From contig JADWOT020000002.1 of the NCBI GenBank assembly GCA_036345935.2, forward strand, positions 10,929,100 to 10,993,099: a stretch of DNA of 64,000 bases. Direction: 5' to 3'. How positions within the stretch are numbered: position 1 is the first letter of the stretch; every line of letters starts with the position of its first letter. Below are positions 24,017 through 35,400 of this stretch, one piece after another. Under the pieces are notes generated by a model. It searched no databases. It was not told the DNA's origin and saw nothing but the letters and a program-made list of their open reading frames with translations. Origin of the DNA: Taenia hydatigena. Lineage: Eukaryota > Platyhelminthes > Cestoda > Cyclophyllidea > Taeniidae. A program made the translations under genes and the position numbers.

Positions 24017-24101
24017 CCGACGATAGCTTAGTTGGTAGAGCGATGGACTGTAGATGTCAGCAGTCATCCATAGGTCGGTGGTTCGGATCCGCCTCGCCGG
24101 A
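24017..24101 (+). tRNA. tRNA-Tyr: tRNA-Tyr (GTA) with 12-nt intron, gene or close pseudogene
   Basis: The full cloverleaf can be drawn. The acceptor stem is ccgacga / tcgccgg, with one A-C mismatch at pair 4-69. The D arm is gctt...gagc, and the anticodon stem atgga/tccat encloses a loop with GTA at 24050-24052. A 12-nt intron (24054-24065) follows the base 3' to the anticodon, the usual place for eukaryotic tRNA-Tyr introns. The variable loop is aggtc and the T stem ggtgg/ccgcc closes the loop ttcggat. The mature length is 73 nt. Two things are odd: T-loop position 58 is G rather than the nearly invariant A (also inside the B box), and no run of four T follows within about 50 bp for Pol III termination. 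It may be a decaying copy or the head of a tRNA-derived element. Confidence 0.75.
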
Positions 24102-25849
24102 GCTTTATGTCCTTGGCTCTCTTGCCCTCCTTTGCTGCTTGGCTCTTGGGTCCACATCTTTGCTCGGGTTCCCTACAGTGAACAGACATTGTGTTCTTTC
24201 ATGATGAGTCTGAGGTCTGCATAAAACCCAGGTTTAAATTCCTTCTTTCGTACCTGCAATCCACCACCATCATTGCCGTGTAAAATTACGCCTTAAGAAG
24301 TTCGGGTTATGCTGACGTCTGCTTAATCGGGCTTTTGGCGAGAATTCAGACTCTTCTTCGCGCATTTAACCTTATGTCAAGGATAGCCCAAACCTTCTAC
24401 TCATGGGCTGAGAGATGAGTTAATGCAATGGGCTCCCGTTATCTGATGCCAATTGCACATAGGATAAAAGACTGGGTGTCGCACACATGAAGCACCGATA
24501 GTTAATGTGTCAATGTGGAGTGGATGTGTTAATCACGCATGCGTATTCCTTCCATGCTTTTGTCGGCTTTGAGCTTTTCGTGCCATCTCTTGTCACAGAT
24601 CTGGCAAATTCTGAGCAGGAAAAGTCATGACTGCTCGATTATCAGACATTTTTGCAATTTTTACTTTGTTGATTCGTAGGTGTGATAAAAACGTCAGATT
24701 TTCGATAGCGTCTAATTTCTCACTTAGCTTTCTTAACGATTCCTAAATTTTTGAAGTTGTTGTACAAAATTCATATTTAGTGTAACAGTTGATTTCTAAA
24801 CACCATTGCGGCATCAGATCACCGATCCGTTCATTCTCTCTGGTTCCAGCAAATCTTGACGCAAGATTTGCTAGCAAACTGACCTCTATTATGGATTGCA
24901 AAGTGTAAATGATTCGCAGGACTTGAGCGCTGCTTGATGAGGATGGTGAGTTAATGTCAAAATGACTTCTGCATGTCATTTCTCAATTTGACTTCCAGAA
25001 GGCCCACAAACCGTGCAGTTTTTAATAAATTAGGCGTTCGGTGGTGAGACAAAATATAAACAGTGTCATTGTTTGCTTAAACACAGTCTCTATCATGTTT
25101 CTAAGCGGATGCATAGATGATGGTGAGGCAGATTTTACCATTAGAGCTTTTTGAATTCAAAGATTTTAAGTAACCTCTTCCACCATGCTCGATGTATCAG
25201 AAATGCGGTGACCAATGAAAAGCCTCCGTTGAAGCTGCACGCACAGAACACCATGGCACCATTCATTGGCAATGCTAGAGGTTTCTACTGTCAATGAGTT
25301 CCAATTTGTGCATTCGTCTCACTTCTGTTGGGTGAGAGGTAATTGTCGGCTCCTAACAAGCGCTGTGTTGTTTGTTGTCGGTGACACGGTGCGGTGTTCG
25401 AGAATCCGCTACAGACCTCTGCGCATTTGCACACGCTTAGCAGTTATGAAGCCGACTAAGTAAATCCGAGAACGTAGCTCTCTAGGCTTATGGCTGCTGG
25501 GTGTCTGAGTGGTGGCGAAGCGTATCGCTTTTATTTGTGAAGCTTAACACAGTTTCCTACTAATCTAGGTAGTCACTAATAATAAAGTGGTGGGACGATT
25601 GTCGACTTGACTAAAATTGTTTTTACTTCTTGGAGGCACCACAACCACCTGGATGACTGTTTTCCGAGGAGCAAGTGATGAGCGTATGGCAAGGCGTTCT
25701 GTACCCTCTTTTAACAATTATTGAGATTCCCTCCTCCTGTCTGCGACTGTCTATTATTATGAGGTTGAATTTTCTTAGACACCTCTAATGTATCAGATGG
25801 AACAGTCAGTAGATGGCGTATTGGCAGGCGCTAAGGAGTGGCATTGTCT
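24102..25849. other. No recognisable feature
   Basis: I see no gene. A short perfect inverted repeat (aatcttgacgcaagatt, around 24850) is the only local structure noticed. Confidence 0.55.
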
Positions 25850-25955
25850 GCGTCTGGGGAATCGACCTGCTCCTCTAGTGCAACTTTCACGTTGTCATTC
25901 CGCCTCTTGCCTGAAGGATACATTTGAAAAAACATAAGCATTGCGTTGCCCCTCG
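25850..25955 (+). repeat. Repeat family G, copy 2
   Basis: This is the partner of 11095-11190, sharing ccgcctcttgcct and aaacataagcattg. Confidence 0.5.
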
Positions 25956-27369
25956 TCTTTTTGTTCAGAGGCCTTTGCAGTGCTACCCTTGTGCGTTGCC
26001 GTCAACCATGTCGCTGGGTGGTTTTCTTTCCTTCACTAGTGTGTCAACTTTGTCTTTGTAGCCGACCGGCCAAGCATTTTTATTGAATTAAATGCTGTTG
26101 TAGTGCTCCTACGACTAACGATGGAGACATGTGATAAACATGTGATAAACCTCTCGTCTTTCCTATGCGATTCGACTGTAGGCGAAACTTTAATTTCAGT
26201 GGACTCTGTAATTGCCTGGATTCACGTACATCGGCTTGAAGCTTGGGGGTTGTTTCCAAGTTTTTAGACATCCCCGTATTCCTGCATGCGCATCGCAACC
26301 GGCCGTCCATTCAATCATCCATACGATAATTTTTTGAGGACAAAGAGCTTTTGGAACTATAATCAAACATGCAAGTGCAAAATAAATATTTTCTTGGATA
26401 ATTTGAAGTTATAAGGCATGTAGAACTGTTCGGAGAGATGTGATCATGGTTCAGCACTCAGGCATGCAGGCGTAGGCCTGTACATTTGAGTAAATAAGAG
26501 GCTGCACACAAAGTCCATATCAAGATTTTACCATTCGGATGCTCAGAACACATGCGATAGCCGCCCTCTGTTGATAGTCAGCATCCACGCCTAGTTTTAT
26601 AATTTGGCAAAACAAGAATGTTCACCACTATAGAGCCTTTCTGGTAGTGACAAGGGATTGCTACTGCAAATATGGTGAGTTTCCTTGCCTAATTTTCTTG
26701 TAAAGAATCAACAATTCATCCACGATTGCATTTTTACATTTATGTAAACTTTCTGCGCAATTAAATGCACGTCCGCATCAAGACACAGAGGCACAAAAGT
26801 GGTATTTGTTGTGCCTAAGGATAATTAAGAGCTGAAATGAAGTCTTTTAATTTTGGCAAAGCCTTCAATACCGTAGAGCTATGCAAACTCGACTCTAGGT
26901 ACGCATCCGATTAGCAAAAGCTGACAGCCTATTACCATCTTCCGAATTATGATTTGTGGCGCTTCATTATAACTCCTTTTTTGATAGACACCAAGATTAT
27001 TAGTTGATGCTGTTGAGGTTGATGTTGAGACTATTCTGAGTGTTTTAGGAGTGCTGCGAATTGTTCCGCACGAAAGCCTTCCAAGCATCAATCAAACAAA
27101 TGGGATTGCGGTGCAAAACTGAGGCTGGATATCGCTTAAAAAAGCAAGTCTAGCATCCTGCTTCGCATTTCGGTTCTTTCTAAAACAAAGCATTAAATAT
27201 TGCTTATTCTGGGAAAATCCCATCATAACTCACACCCATCTTCTTGTCATACCAAGCGGTATCAAATCCTTACAGAAGCCATTTCGTTAATAATTAGGCA
27301 ATAATTCAATTTTAATTCTGCAACAAAGCTTTCATCCAAGTAAGAAAAAAACACGTTCTCCTTTGATGA

Positions 27370-27735
27370 AGAAGTGAAAACACTCGCTGACAGCCAAATA
27401 GGTCCTACTTGCTCAACCCCCTTGCCCATGAATAATCTACCACCTATACAAACTTTTATTATTGTTTCTTCATTTCTCCCTTCCTTTCCTCCTCATTATG
27501 CCTCCTTCTTGCCTATTCCTACACTCGCCTCCCGAGTAGTAGTGGGCTTCCCAGTACCTTTGCTATTCTCCACCCTCCCACTCATCCGCATGCACCCACC
27601 ACCTACCACCCCTTTCATTCCATCTACCATTCCACCACCACTACTTATAGCCCATTAGTAGAATCACTTCAATCCTCCTTTCATTCGCATACTCAAACAT
27701 TCAACTTGTCCTTTTCCTTTCTACAATCTCCTGCA
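27370..27735 (+). repeat. Pyrimidine-rich tract
   Basis: About 350 bp is strongly C+T-biased on the plus strand, with many cctcc, ttccattc and ccacc motifs. It resembles the degenerate tetranucleotide tracts of family A but lacks A flanks. Confidence 0.6.
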
Positions 27736-27756
27736 AAGGTTAAGTCGTTAAAAAAA

Positions 27757-28053
27757 TTAAACTATTATAAATTTCGCCCCATCAACACACGTGACACACG
27801 CACATATTAACAATTTACCTTTCCCCTCTGAAACCCCATCAGTACCGCCGATATTTTTCCTCTTGTACATACATTTTATGCATATACATACATCACTGCC
27901 TCTTTTTCTCAAATTGTCTAGCATCCCTTGCAATACATCTTCGCTACTAACGCTTCCGCTAATCTGTAACGCATTATGCTTATCATAAGTTAGATTATCA
28001 CTGGACAGACGAGAGGAACCCTCGGGATAAGCGGGAATTCCGGCCACACTCAT
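27757..28053 (-). other. Exon-like open frame, function unknown
   Basis: A 98-codon minus-strand frame opens with an ATG and reads as hydrophilic, protein-like sequence (SSRLSSDNLTYDKHNALQ, SSEDVLQGMLDNLRKRGSD). A donor-like ggggaaag|gtaaat lies near its end at about 27825. No domain is recognised. It lies on the same strand as the other candidate exons between 26 and 30.2 kb, so they may be parts of one gene, but I could not verify phases across introns. Confidence 0.25.
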
Positions 28054-28364
28054 GCAGTTCCTGGCAGCTCTATCTTCAATGCAAAGCGGTGTGAGCTACT
28101 GTGGGTTTGTCTCACTTGGAGCATCAAGACAAAGCAAGGATACAACTCAACCAACCGAGAATAATAATTGCAGCGTGTAGGAGCATTTGGGCAGTACTTT
28201 TACTCCATTAAAACCAATTTCGTAGTTAGGAACTCCCTCTCTTAATGTTACAGTATCCTCCTTGACTCCAATTTGTGATCCGAGAATCTACCACACAAAT
28301 GTGTAGTCGACTACGCAGACGGATACTTAAGTCTCCACCTGCTCTACTTTGGCTTGTTACCACC

Positions 28365-28661
28365 TTAAGGAGGGCACACCACACCGCAATGGCAATAATG
28401 AGGGGCGAATTCTATGTAATTATAGAAGTATCGCAATGTCCGTCCCTGCATGTTGCACGTTGGTGTGGTGTGGCAGCAGTAACGGCATTGGGAACTGTTG
28501 TGCGAAAATGCGCGACTTCCAACAGAAGAGTTGTGAATGTCGGGCATCATGACAATCACCCCGGTTAAGTGTTCCACAGAATTGCTGTTAGCAAAAGAAC
28601 GAGTGTACACTTCTTGCAGTGCCTCCATGAAGGCGTTCGTTCCGCAAGGCACATTCCCTCT
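28365..28661 (-). other. Open frame with a possible vWA-like segment
   Basis: After an AG (gctagcag) on the minus strand the frame reads NVPCGTNAFMEALQEVY, then about 20 residues later GVIVMMPDIHNSS. This recalls the von Willebrand A pattern of G-T-x-AL followed by a hydrophobic strand ending in Asp. The usual T-D-G is not kept, no earlier DxSxS half was found, and the remainder is Cys/His-rich. The first codon in frame is GTG, so this would be an internal exon. Weak. Confidence 0.2.
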
Positions 28662-28776
28662 CACACTCTGCTAGCTGATTGCCGTCCAGAGGGACGGAAT
28701 GATAGGCAAAACTAAAGTGAGAACAAAACAGCAAGATGGAAACATTGTGCACTCAAAGGAGTTGTAAACTATTTCG

Positions 28777-28782
28777 TTTATT
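28777..28782 (-). terminator. Poly(A) signal AATAAA (minus strand)
   Basis: AATAAA on the minus strand lies about 250 nt after the stop of the cysteine-rich frame at 29029. It is a plausible 3' end for that transcript. Confidence 0.4.
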
Positions 28783-29028
28783 ATATGGCTTTGCTATAAT
28801 ATAACTTCAGCCCTAAATTGATGATTGCTATAAGAAATAGTCTAGTTGAAGAGTGTTGAAGAGCCTGCTATGGCATTGGGGCGGTGGAGGTAAGTAGGGT
28901 AATCCAGTTCAGATAAAAAATCTTAAAAAGAAGTGAAGAAGCTTTTGACTTTGAATTTAACTATCACAGGACTGCGATCTGCCTTCTTCAACTTAGCTTC
29001 TTCCAATGGTCTCCTTCACCTTCAGCTC

Positions 29029-29370
29029 TCACGAACACGTTCTATTGGAGCAGGTCTGATTACAACACGAGTAAGTCCTAGAAGGGCAGGTCTGGCCACA
29101 ACATGAACACCTCTGATGACCCACTTTAAGTAGGTAGAACAGAAATTGCATCAGCTTTTGCAAGTCGCTTTGCGCCACTACACTCTCTTCAAGCACAGCT
29201 CCTTCCAGATCTCCCAACTCTCTGCTGGCTATCAAATTGCCAGCGTTACATTGTCCTCTGTTGTACAACCACTTGAGCAAATAAATGATCAGTTTGGTTA
29301 TGTCATCCCTGGTCCACTGATATGTGTTGCACGCATCGCTTGAGCATGAGCTGCAACTTCCTCCCTCCAT
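29029..29370 (-). CDS. Candidate small cysteine-rich protein, family unknown
   Basis: A 113-codon minus-strand frame starts ATGGAGGGAGG and ends TGA. It has a cysteine-rich N-terminus (CSSCSSDAC), a middle of two amphipathic helices (DDITKLIIYLLKWLY and LQKLMQFLFYLLKVG) joined by an acidic linker, and a C-terminus very rich in cysteine (CSCCGQTC, CCNQTC). No signal peptide is visible from this Met. A TATA-like box (29433-29427) lies 57 nt upstream of the ATG and a poly(A) signal about 250 nt downstream. Alternatively the segment is an internal or last exon: acatttacag directly precedes the ATG, and a strong donor (aatcag|gtgagt, near 29454) lies upstream after an open stretch that also contains a helix-like run (VEVLRHLKALIKTITWI). 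No family is recognised. It may be lineage-specific. Confidence 0.4.
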   Translation of the reverse strand: MEGGSCSSCSSDACNTYQWTRDDITKLIIYLLKWLYNRGQCNAGNLIASRELGDLEGAVLEESVVAQSDLQKLMQFLFYLLKVGHQRCSCCGQTCPSRTYSCCNQTCSNRTCS

Positions 29371-29426
29371 GACTGTAAATGTTGTGGTAGAGATCGTTTA
29401 ATGTTCCCCAATGCTTTGTGCGATCA

Positions 29427-29433
29427 TTTTATA
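29427..29433 (-). promoter_or_regulatory. TATA-like box
   Basis: The minus-strand sequence gtataaaatg lies 57-63 nt before the ATG at 29370. It would place a start site near 29400. It competes with the splice reading described for the cysteine-rich frame. Confidence 0.3.
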
Positions 29434-29914
29434 CTGCTTTGAACTCACCTGATTGCCATGCATGGTGGCACATGGCTGTACTTTAGTAATCCATGTGATT
29501 GTCTTTATCAGAGCTTTCAGGTGCCTTAACACCTCTACTTCTTCGGTCTCAGAAGAGCATAACTAGTTTTATTTGAATCGTGCAAACGGAAGCCTAATTA
29601 GCTGGGAGGCAAGTAAGTGTAACGCATTCTGTGTCTCTCTCCTCCACTTCCGATTTCATACCCTTGATATTAGAAGAGGCGCAGTCCGAAAAGGCCATCC
29701 CAAATCCAAATTTACTTACCCTTTCTTGCAGGTAATAAGCACGTTCGAACCTTAAAATCAGTCCCTTGCATGTAACTCGCAAAACCTCCGCAATTCAGTG
29801 CATTATATCTTGTTTAATAAGTTGATATACGTAAGCATTACAGGTATGCTCCAGTTCAAAGCACCTGCATCTCCACTTAATTACCTACACTTTTGCTTTT
29901 GTTTGGATGTCTAT

Positions 29915-30217
29915 TCATTTGGCTAGAATCCTGTCAGTTTGCTTGCCTCTCCAATGCCTTGTTAGGCATGCAGGCTCATTGCTTGTCCTAACATTTAGCA
30001 AGGTGCAGCATTGTCCTCTCTTTTTTCGACTACCTGACTCACGCCTTGACTGCATTTCATGATGTTCAATGGATTCGTAGACGTGTCTTAGCCTAGCACA
30101 TTGTCTCCGCTCCTCTCTCTCCTCTCGTCTTACTCCCCCCAACTGATTGGTCATCTCTTCCACCATCGCCTCAATGTCTGCCAGCCCGCGTGCCTGTATA
30201 TTTGACTGCATTACCAC
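29915..30217 (-). other. Exon-like open frame, charged coiled-coil type
   Basis: This minus-strand frame of about 100 codons is strongly charged and helix-prone (LADIEAMVEEMTNQLGGV then RREEREERRQCARLRHVY). An acceptor-like aatatacag lies at about 30200 and donor-like ggcgtgagt or cag|gtagtc near 30040. No domain is recognised. The strand agrees with the neighbouring candidates, so it could belong to the same locus. Confidence 0.27.
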
Positions 30218-30239
30218 TGGTTTGCCTACCCACCCACTG

Positions 30240-32081
30240 CTACGTTAGGCTGACTAGCTTGATGACTGCTCTGATTTCTGGCAGGCTGCGGCAATTGACC
30301 ATGGCAGAGCCACTTTTTGTTTATAAAAAATAAATTTGCTGCTACGTTTACGATGACTTATGGTACACATCCAGCTAAACATTCTCCATAATGCCTTCTA
30401 ACATATTCATGCTCTTTGCTATAGCTAATGGATAAGGGGTGTAAGTTGAGGAATATTCTTAAACTAACTTGTTTGCATTAGTCATTGTCGAGTGGCATTT
30501 ATCATCATCTAGAAGCAAATTAATGCTTTTCATTTACCTATTAGCTGCATGTGTGTCTCGTAAGCAGCAGTTGCAAGCAGTGTCGTAAAAGTTGAGGTCA
30601 GACTCCCTCTCTAACTCACTTTGTAAGACCTGCTTCTAGACACGGAATTTGATAAGCATAAGCACATATTATGTTTTCATTGTTCTTTTGCAAGCATTGG
30701 ATTTATAATGTATCAATTGTGAGGTTCCCATCTTATTGAGGACCATTTTTGACCAGAAGTAACCTACTTTGAAATGTTCACGAACATACCACTGCGAGAC
30801 AAATTAACGTCCTGTACTACCCTAGTGCTATGGTGTTATTTTTATTATCGAATCCCTAAATTGCGTGTTGGTGAGGTGGCGTTGGTCTACAATGCAGCAA
30901 TAGCATTTTCGCACACCGTTTTTAGGCAAAGTCGGGCGACGTGTCGCGACTGATTGAAAGGCCTAGTTGATTTAAAACCAAAGAGGCCAAATTCTAAACA
31001 TAAGGAAAAATTGCGTCGCATTTGGGCAGACTATTAAATCATATACGCAAGTGTTTTTGTACTTTGGTTCCAATGGTTTCCATTTCCACCTTGTGGCAGG
31101 ACTACTGAGTCATACTTACAGACTCCTAGCCTCTCTAAACTTTGGCCAGCATTCAGTCCTACCATCGTGGTTTGGCTAGTTGTGATTTCACGAAGAACGC
31201 GAAATGCTCATGACTGCCCACTATAAAACGGTTCACCAAACAGAGCAAATTCACATCAACTACACAGTGTATCTTTTGGGTGGCAAGGCAGCAGGTCGCA
31301 TCAATCTCGTGGCTGATCAGACGCTACCGATTGACACTTACGAGGGCCTAAGAGCATAAAAGTTTCTGTTCCTGAGGCATTAGAGTAAATGCATCTTGGC
31401 CAAAAGTGGCTTAGTGTAGAACAAGGAAATGGGTTTCGGCATAAACGCAGGCCTCCAGCTTTGCAGGCCTGAGAGCTATGCTGTGTGCACTGATGCCAAC
31501 ATCAAGGGAAATAGGCATAAGTACATTCTCATTTGACCGAATATGTGTGATCTGGAAAGACGTCTTACTGGTTCAACCATTAATTGCTACAACCTTAGAT
31601 GCTGCGCCTCCATGTTGATGGCATGCAATTGGTTCTGTAAATCACAAGGCGAAATGCCATCATATTGTGCACCTTACCAGCATTCCATATCTACTAAGAA
31701 CACGGTTGGATGAATGGGAAGATGAGAGCTAACAATTCCGACTTGGGCTCCCGACTTCCTCCTCATCGCTAACTAATTTGCGTTAGATGGTCTATCAAAT
31801 AAATTGACCTAATGATATAAACCTTCGTTGTGAAGTCGTTTCGGATTGGTTGACTGGGTAGAAGAGATGAATAAGATGCAAACCACTCGTGTTCACATCT
31901 TCATTCGGGAGCATTACATCCGCGGAAGAGCCTCTAAGTGTCACATTGGTGATGGTGACAGGTAAAACCATCACATGAGGACAATTGTTTCATCTTCCCT
32001 AGTCAGTGACCAACTCCTACGTGTGGCATACGCAAGGATCCTGCTCTGCAAATAGTTGTAACTTGTCATCATCGCTTTCAG
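30240..32081. other. No confident gene
   Basis: Several short plus-strand open stretches with splice-like borders exist (for example 31835-31962 ending gacag|gtaaaa). None matches a family, and stretches of this length are expected by chance. Confidence 0.5.
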
Positions 32082-32355
32082 AGAGTTAACAAATCCACAC
32101 CAACTCAACTCTACATTGCACCTGGATCATATTCTACATTGAACAATCCTAACAGAAGGCTCGTAAGAGCACTTTATTCAATGCTACTAACTTATGCGAT
32201 TTCGCAGAGCTGTCTTGGAAAATGTCTAACGGTAAGCGAACTATTTCTGCTGATGCGTTATGCTGCAGGAAAGTAGTACAAATCCATCCCTACCTGCAGT
32301 TGGCAAGGGAAGGACACACTCTGGATGCACAAAAATTGCCAAGATGCGTCGCTAA
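32082..32355 (+). other. Candidate pair of terminal exons with a 37-bp intron
   Basis: After tcgctttcag a 50-codon open exon (32082-32231) ends at aacg|gtaagc. A 37-bp intron (32232-32268) ends in atgctgcag, and the same phase continues for 28 codons to a TAA (32353-32355). AATAAA follows at 32655-32660. The phase agreement and the very short intron, a size reported as common in tapeworms, are the reasons to mention it. Neither exon has recognisable homology. An unspliced ATG frame (32222-32407) overlaps it. Confidence 0.2.
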
Positions 32356-32409
32356 CTTTAGAGCTGACGAATACTATTTCGTCTTAGCACTAGAGCAACG
32401 GAGATAGTG

Positions 32410-35400
32410 CCTCTCAGACTTGTGGACGACTCATGTGCTCCTGACGAGGTTGCGATAGCCAACGCATGAAGATAATCGATGTAAGTCTCATTTTTACGCA
32501 AAATTGCTGGCTTCTTTGGTCTCTGCTACTCTTAATTTGGTCATCTTAGCCCTTCTCATTTGCCTGCGCCAATTCTTGTCCTCATTGCAGAGGAGAGTAA
32601 GATTGACAGCCTCTCAGGAGCAGGCGAAGAATAGCAATCGTTTTGTTAGAATGGAATAAAAGGAGTGATTTGATGAGGCAGGTGAAGAGAATAAAAGTAA
32701 GCAATAAAAGGGGGAAGGACTTGGATTAAAATATAGTGTTACTAGACTTTGATGGCTATGCAGAGTGCGTGGAGCTCATTGCAAACACTTTATTTTTTCC
32801 CATTTTGACATCAATTTTACTCACTTGTTCATCTACCCTGTGTTCAAGCAAATGTTGGGAGCATGCTCAGAGCAATTTATTCGAATAATTACGTTCAAGG
32901 ATGAACATGAAGCTAATGCTCGTGCTGTGGACTCACAGACGTCTCTCAACAGGTCCAGCCGGAAAAGCTGTTATCCAATTTGATAGAAAGAGAACTGCAG
33001 CAAAGTAAAGCTAAAGGAACGCAAAGGAAGAGATATCATCACCTAGCCTTAATTGCTACAAATTCAAACACTTTCCAACGCTCTTGCCTTTTGAAGCCCT
33101 TTGAACGGAGAAGGGAGCAGCAGTGGGGAAACAAAGGGCACAGTCTACGAGGACAAAACGAAGTAGGGGAAGGTTGTTGAGTATAAATTGATGCAGCGTG
33201 GACCATATCGTAGAGTGCTGCGACGGCTTGATTTCTTCGTGTTATTCTGATTGAGTTCTACCTCCTTGAAACGTGCAGAATGGATCAGTGGAACGTGCTA
33301 CATGCAGTGTGCCTCGTGGTCTATTGCAGAGTCATGTTTGCTGGCTGATAGAGCACAATTTATTTTAGTTATGATTTGGCAGATGAATTAAAGTGTCCGT
33401 GTGCCTCTTCATTGTACTGAACTACACATGTTCAACGGCAGGGAACCAGAAGTGTCAAACCTTTTCTCAGGACTTTCCAACTTTGAACCGGAAGTCAGTT
33501 TACGATCAGAGCAATCTCAATGCCAACCTTCAAGTCACCGCAACGTTATTCTGAAACAACCTAAATATTTGTACATTTACGGTTTCCCATTTTTAGAAAA
33601 AAGGGCAAAATTAAAGATAAATGATGTGAATGGAAATGATAATAGCTCACAAGATTTCGACGATTGAGACCGTGGTCTTGCTAACGGCAAATTCTTCATC
33701 TGCTTCAAATCTATGGTTTCATCTATCCCTAGGATCGATCCTTCAACCGACATATCGGGTCTGCATCAAATATGACCCGAGCGAAGGGTCACAGCTGAAT
33801 CTGTTTGCCAAGAGAATACCGGCGATCATACAGAAATGACATCCGAGCATGAGCAAGAGCAATTTAAGCATTGTCTTTGCTAATATTTGATAAATTTGGC
33901 TTCATAGATTAGCACATGTGGCATTCAGTTTTGAAGAATTGATATTTATTGAAAGACTGCACAGTCAAGTGACATTGCTCCTTCTGACCTTGGATTTAGA
34001 ATCTGATTAATTCTGGGCAATGAAATCAAAATCGACACAAAGGATTGACAATAATACAGTGACACTTTCTGTCCTTCTGTCACTGTTGGCGAGAATCTAG
34101 CTGTTGAACAATCATGAAGTCTGCTTAATGTGCGACAGTCGTCATTGCGTTTTAACAGACCCTGCACATGACTGTAAAAAGGTCTTCACTGGGTTAATTC
34201 TGTAGGTATGAATGTGTTGCATGAATTACGGTTGAATGCTTTTATTAAGAATAGAAGTTATTTTGACATGTGGTACAAGAGAATATTGAGAAAATCACCT
34301 GAAAGGACCTTTAGCTGACAAATCAGGGGAAATAAATGTCCCCACTTCTCATCTTAGCTGACAATATCTAGTACAATGCCGAGGTCCCACTTCGCTGGTC
34401 TCATGATCACCTGCCATTTTAAGATGGGTGCGATTAACTTGGGGCTACAAGGGCTTACTATATGCTGTCCATACAGCATAATTAACGCCCGTTGAGGTCA
34501 CCCAGTATCAGATGGGAGGTAGGTTGCATTTTTTTTCATTTTCCTCCAAAGAGTCCGTGTAGCATGAACCACAGTCAGTCTGCAGACACAGATGTGGTAA
34601 ACAAAGGTGCTGGATAGGCGATGTTAGTGTCGAGGATGGATTTTGCTTGCAGTGCCGTGTTGGCGTCCGTCAGTCGGGTAAGAGAACATATAAAATCCGC
34701 GCACCAACCCTGCCTATGTACTTTTGAGTGGCCTTCCAACAAGCGAAGTCGCTAATGCACTGGGGTATGCTTTTGTACTTTACTAGAACGGTTAGACTCT
34801 CAATGAGGATGCAAACAATGATTGTCTAGAATTGGAATAAAATGTTAATAGAAGAGGAGCTGTATCAAAAACCTGTGTGGAAATTTGCCAGAAAATGCAC
34901 TTTGTAGAGCAGGCCTTTGCCACAGCATTGCTCGCCTAGTTACAATACGATTTGCAAAGCAGATTCTGCAATGGATCTTGACAAGCACAGAAAATTTGCC
35001 GCAATGAATAAGCCCAATGAAAAGATTAGATGCGTCAGGCGAAATAGGCAAAATAAGTTAGGTTGAGGTTACCGCCTCAACTAAACAAATAAAATTGGCA
35101 CACACTAGCACTGAGTATGCAAGATCTTGTGTGTTATCCGGAAAACTTTGTCGTTGCCCTAAAAATGTGCTGCGGATGGTAGAATCCCTGGCCTTCCATC
35201 ACCTAAGAGTTAAGAATGATGTTTGCCCTTGGCATCTAGATGATATGATTGCCCGCAATTCTCATACCTTGTAGCAGATAGTAAATTGTTCCACTACTGG
35301 TGAACTTTAGTGTAGGCACTGAGGCCGAATAGATTGACTTAATACCATGGGGAAATAGGTTGCAACTCACAAATGAGTCGCAGAATGAGGTTTGATTTCT

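Noticed and set aside
25385..25410. Possible tRNA T-arm (gtgttcgagaatccgc).
   Set aside because: The loop is too long and there is no D arm or acceptor stem upstream at tRNA spacing.
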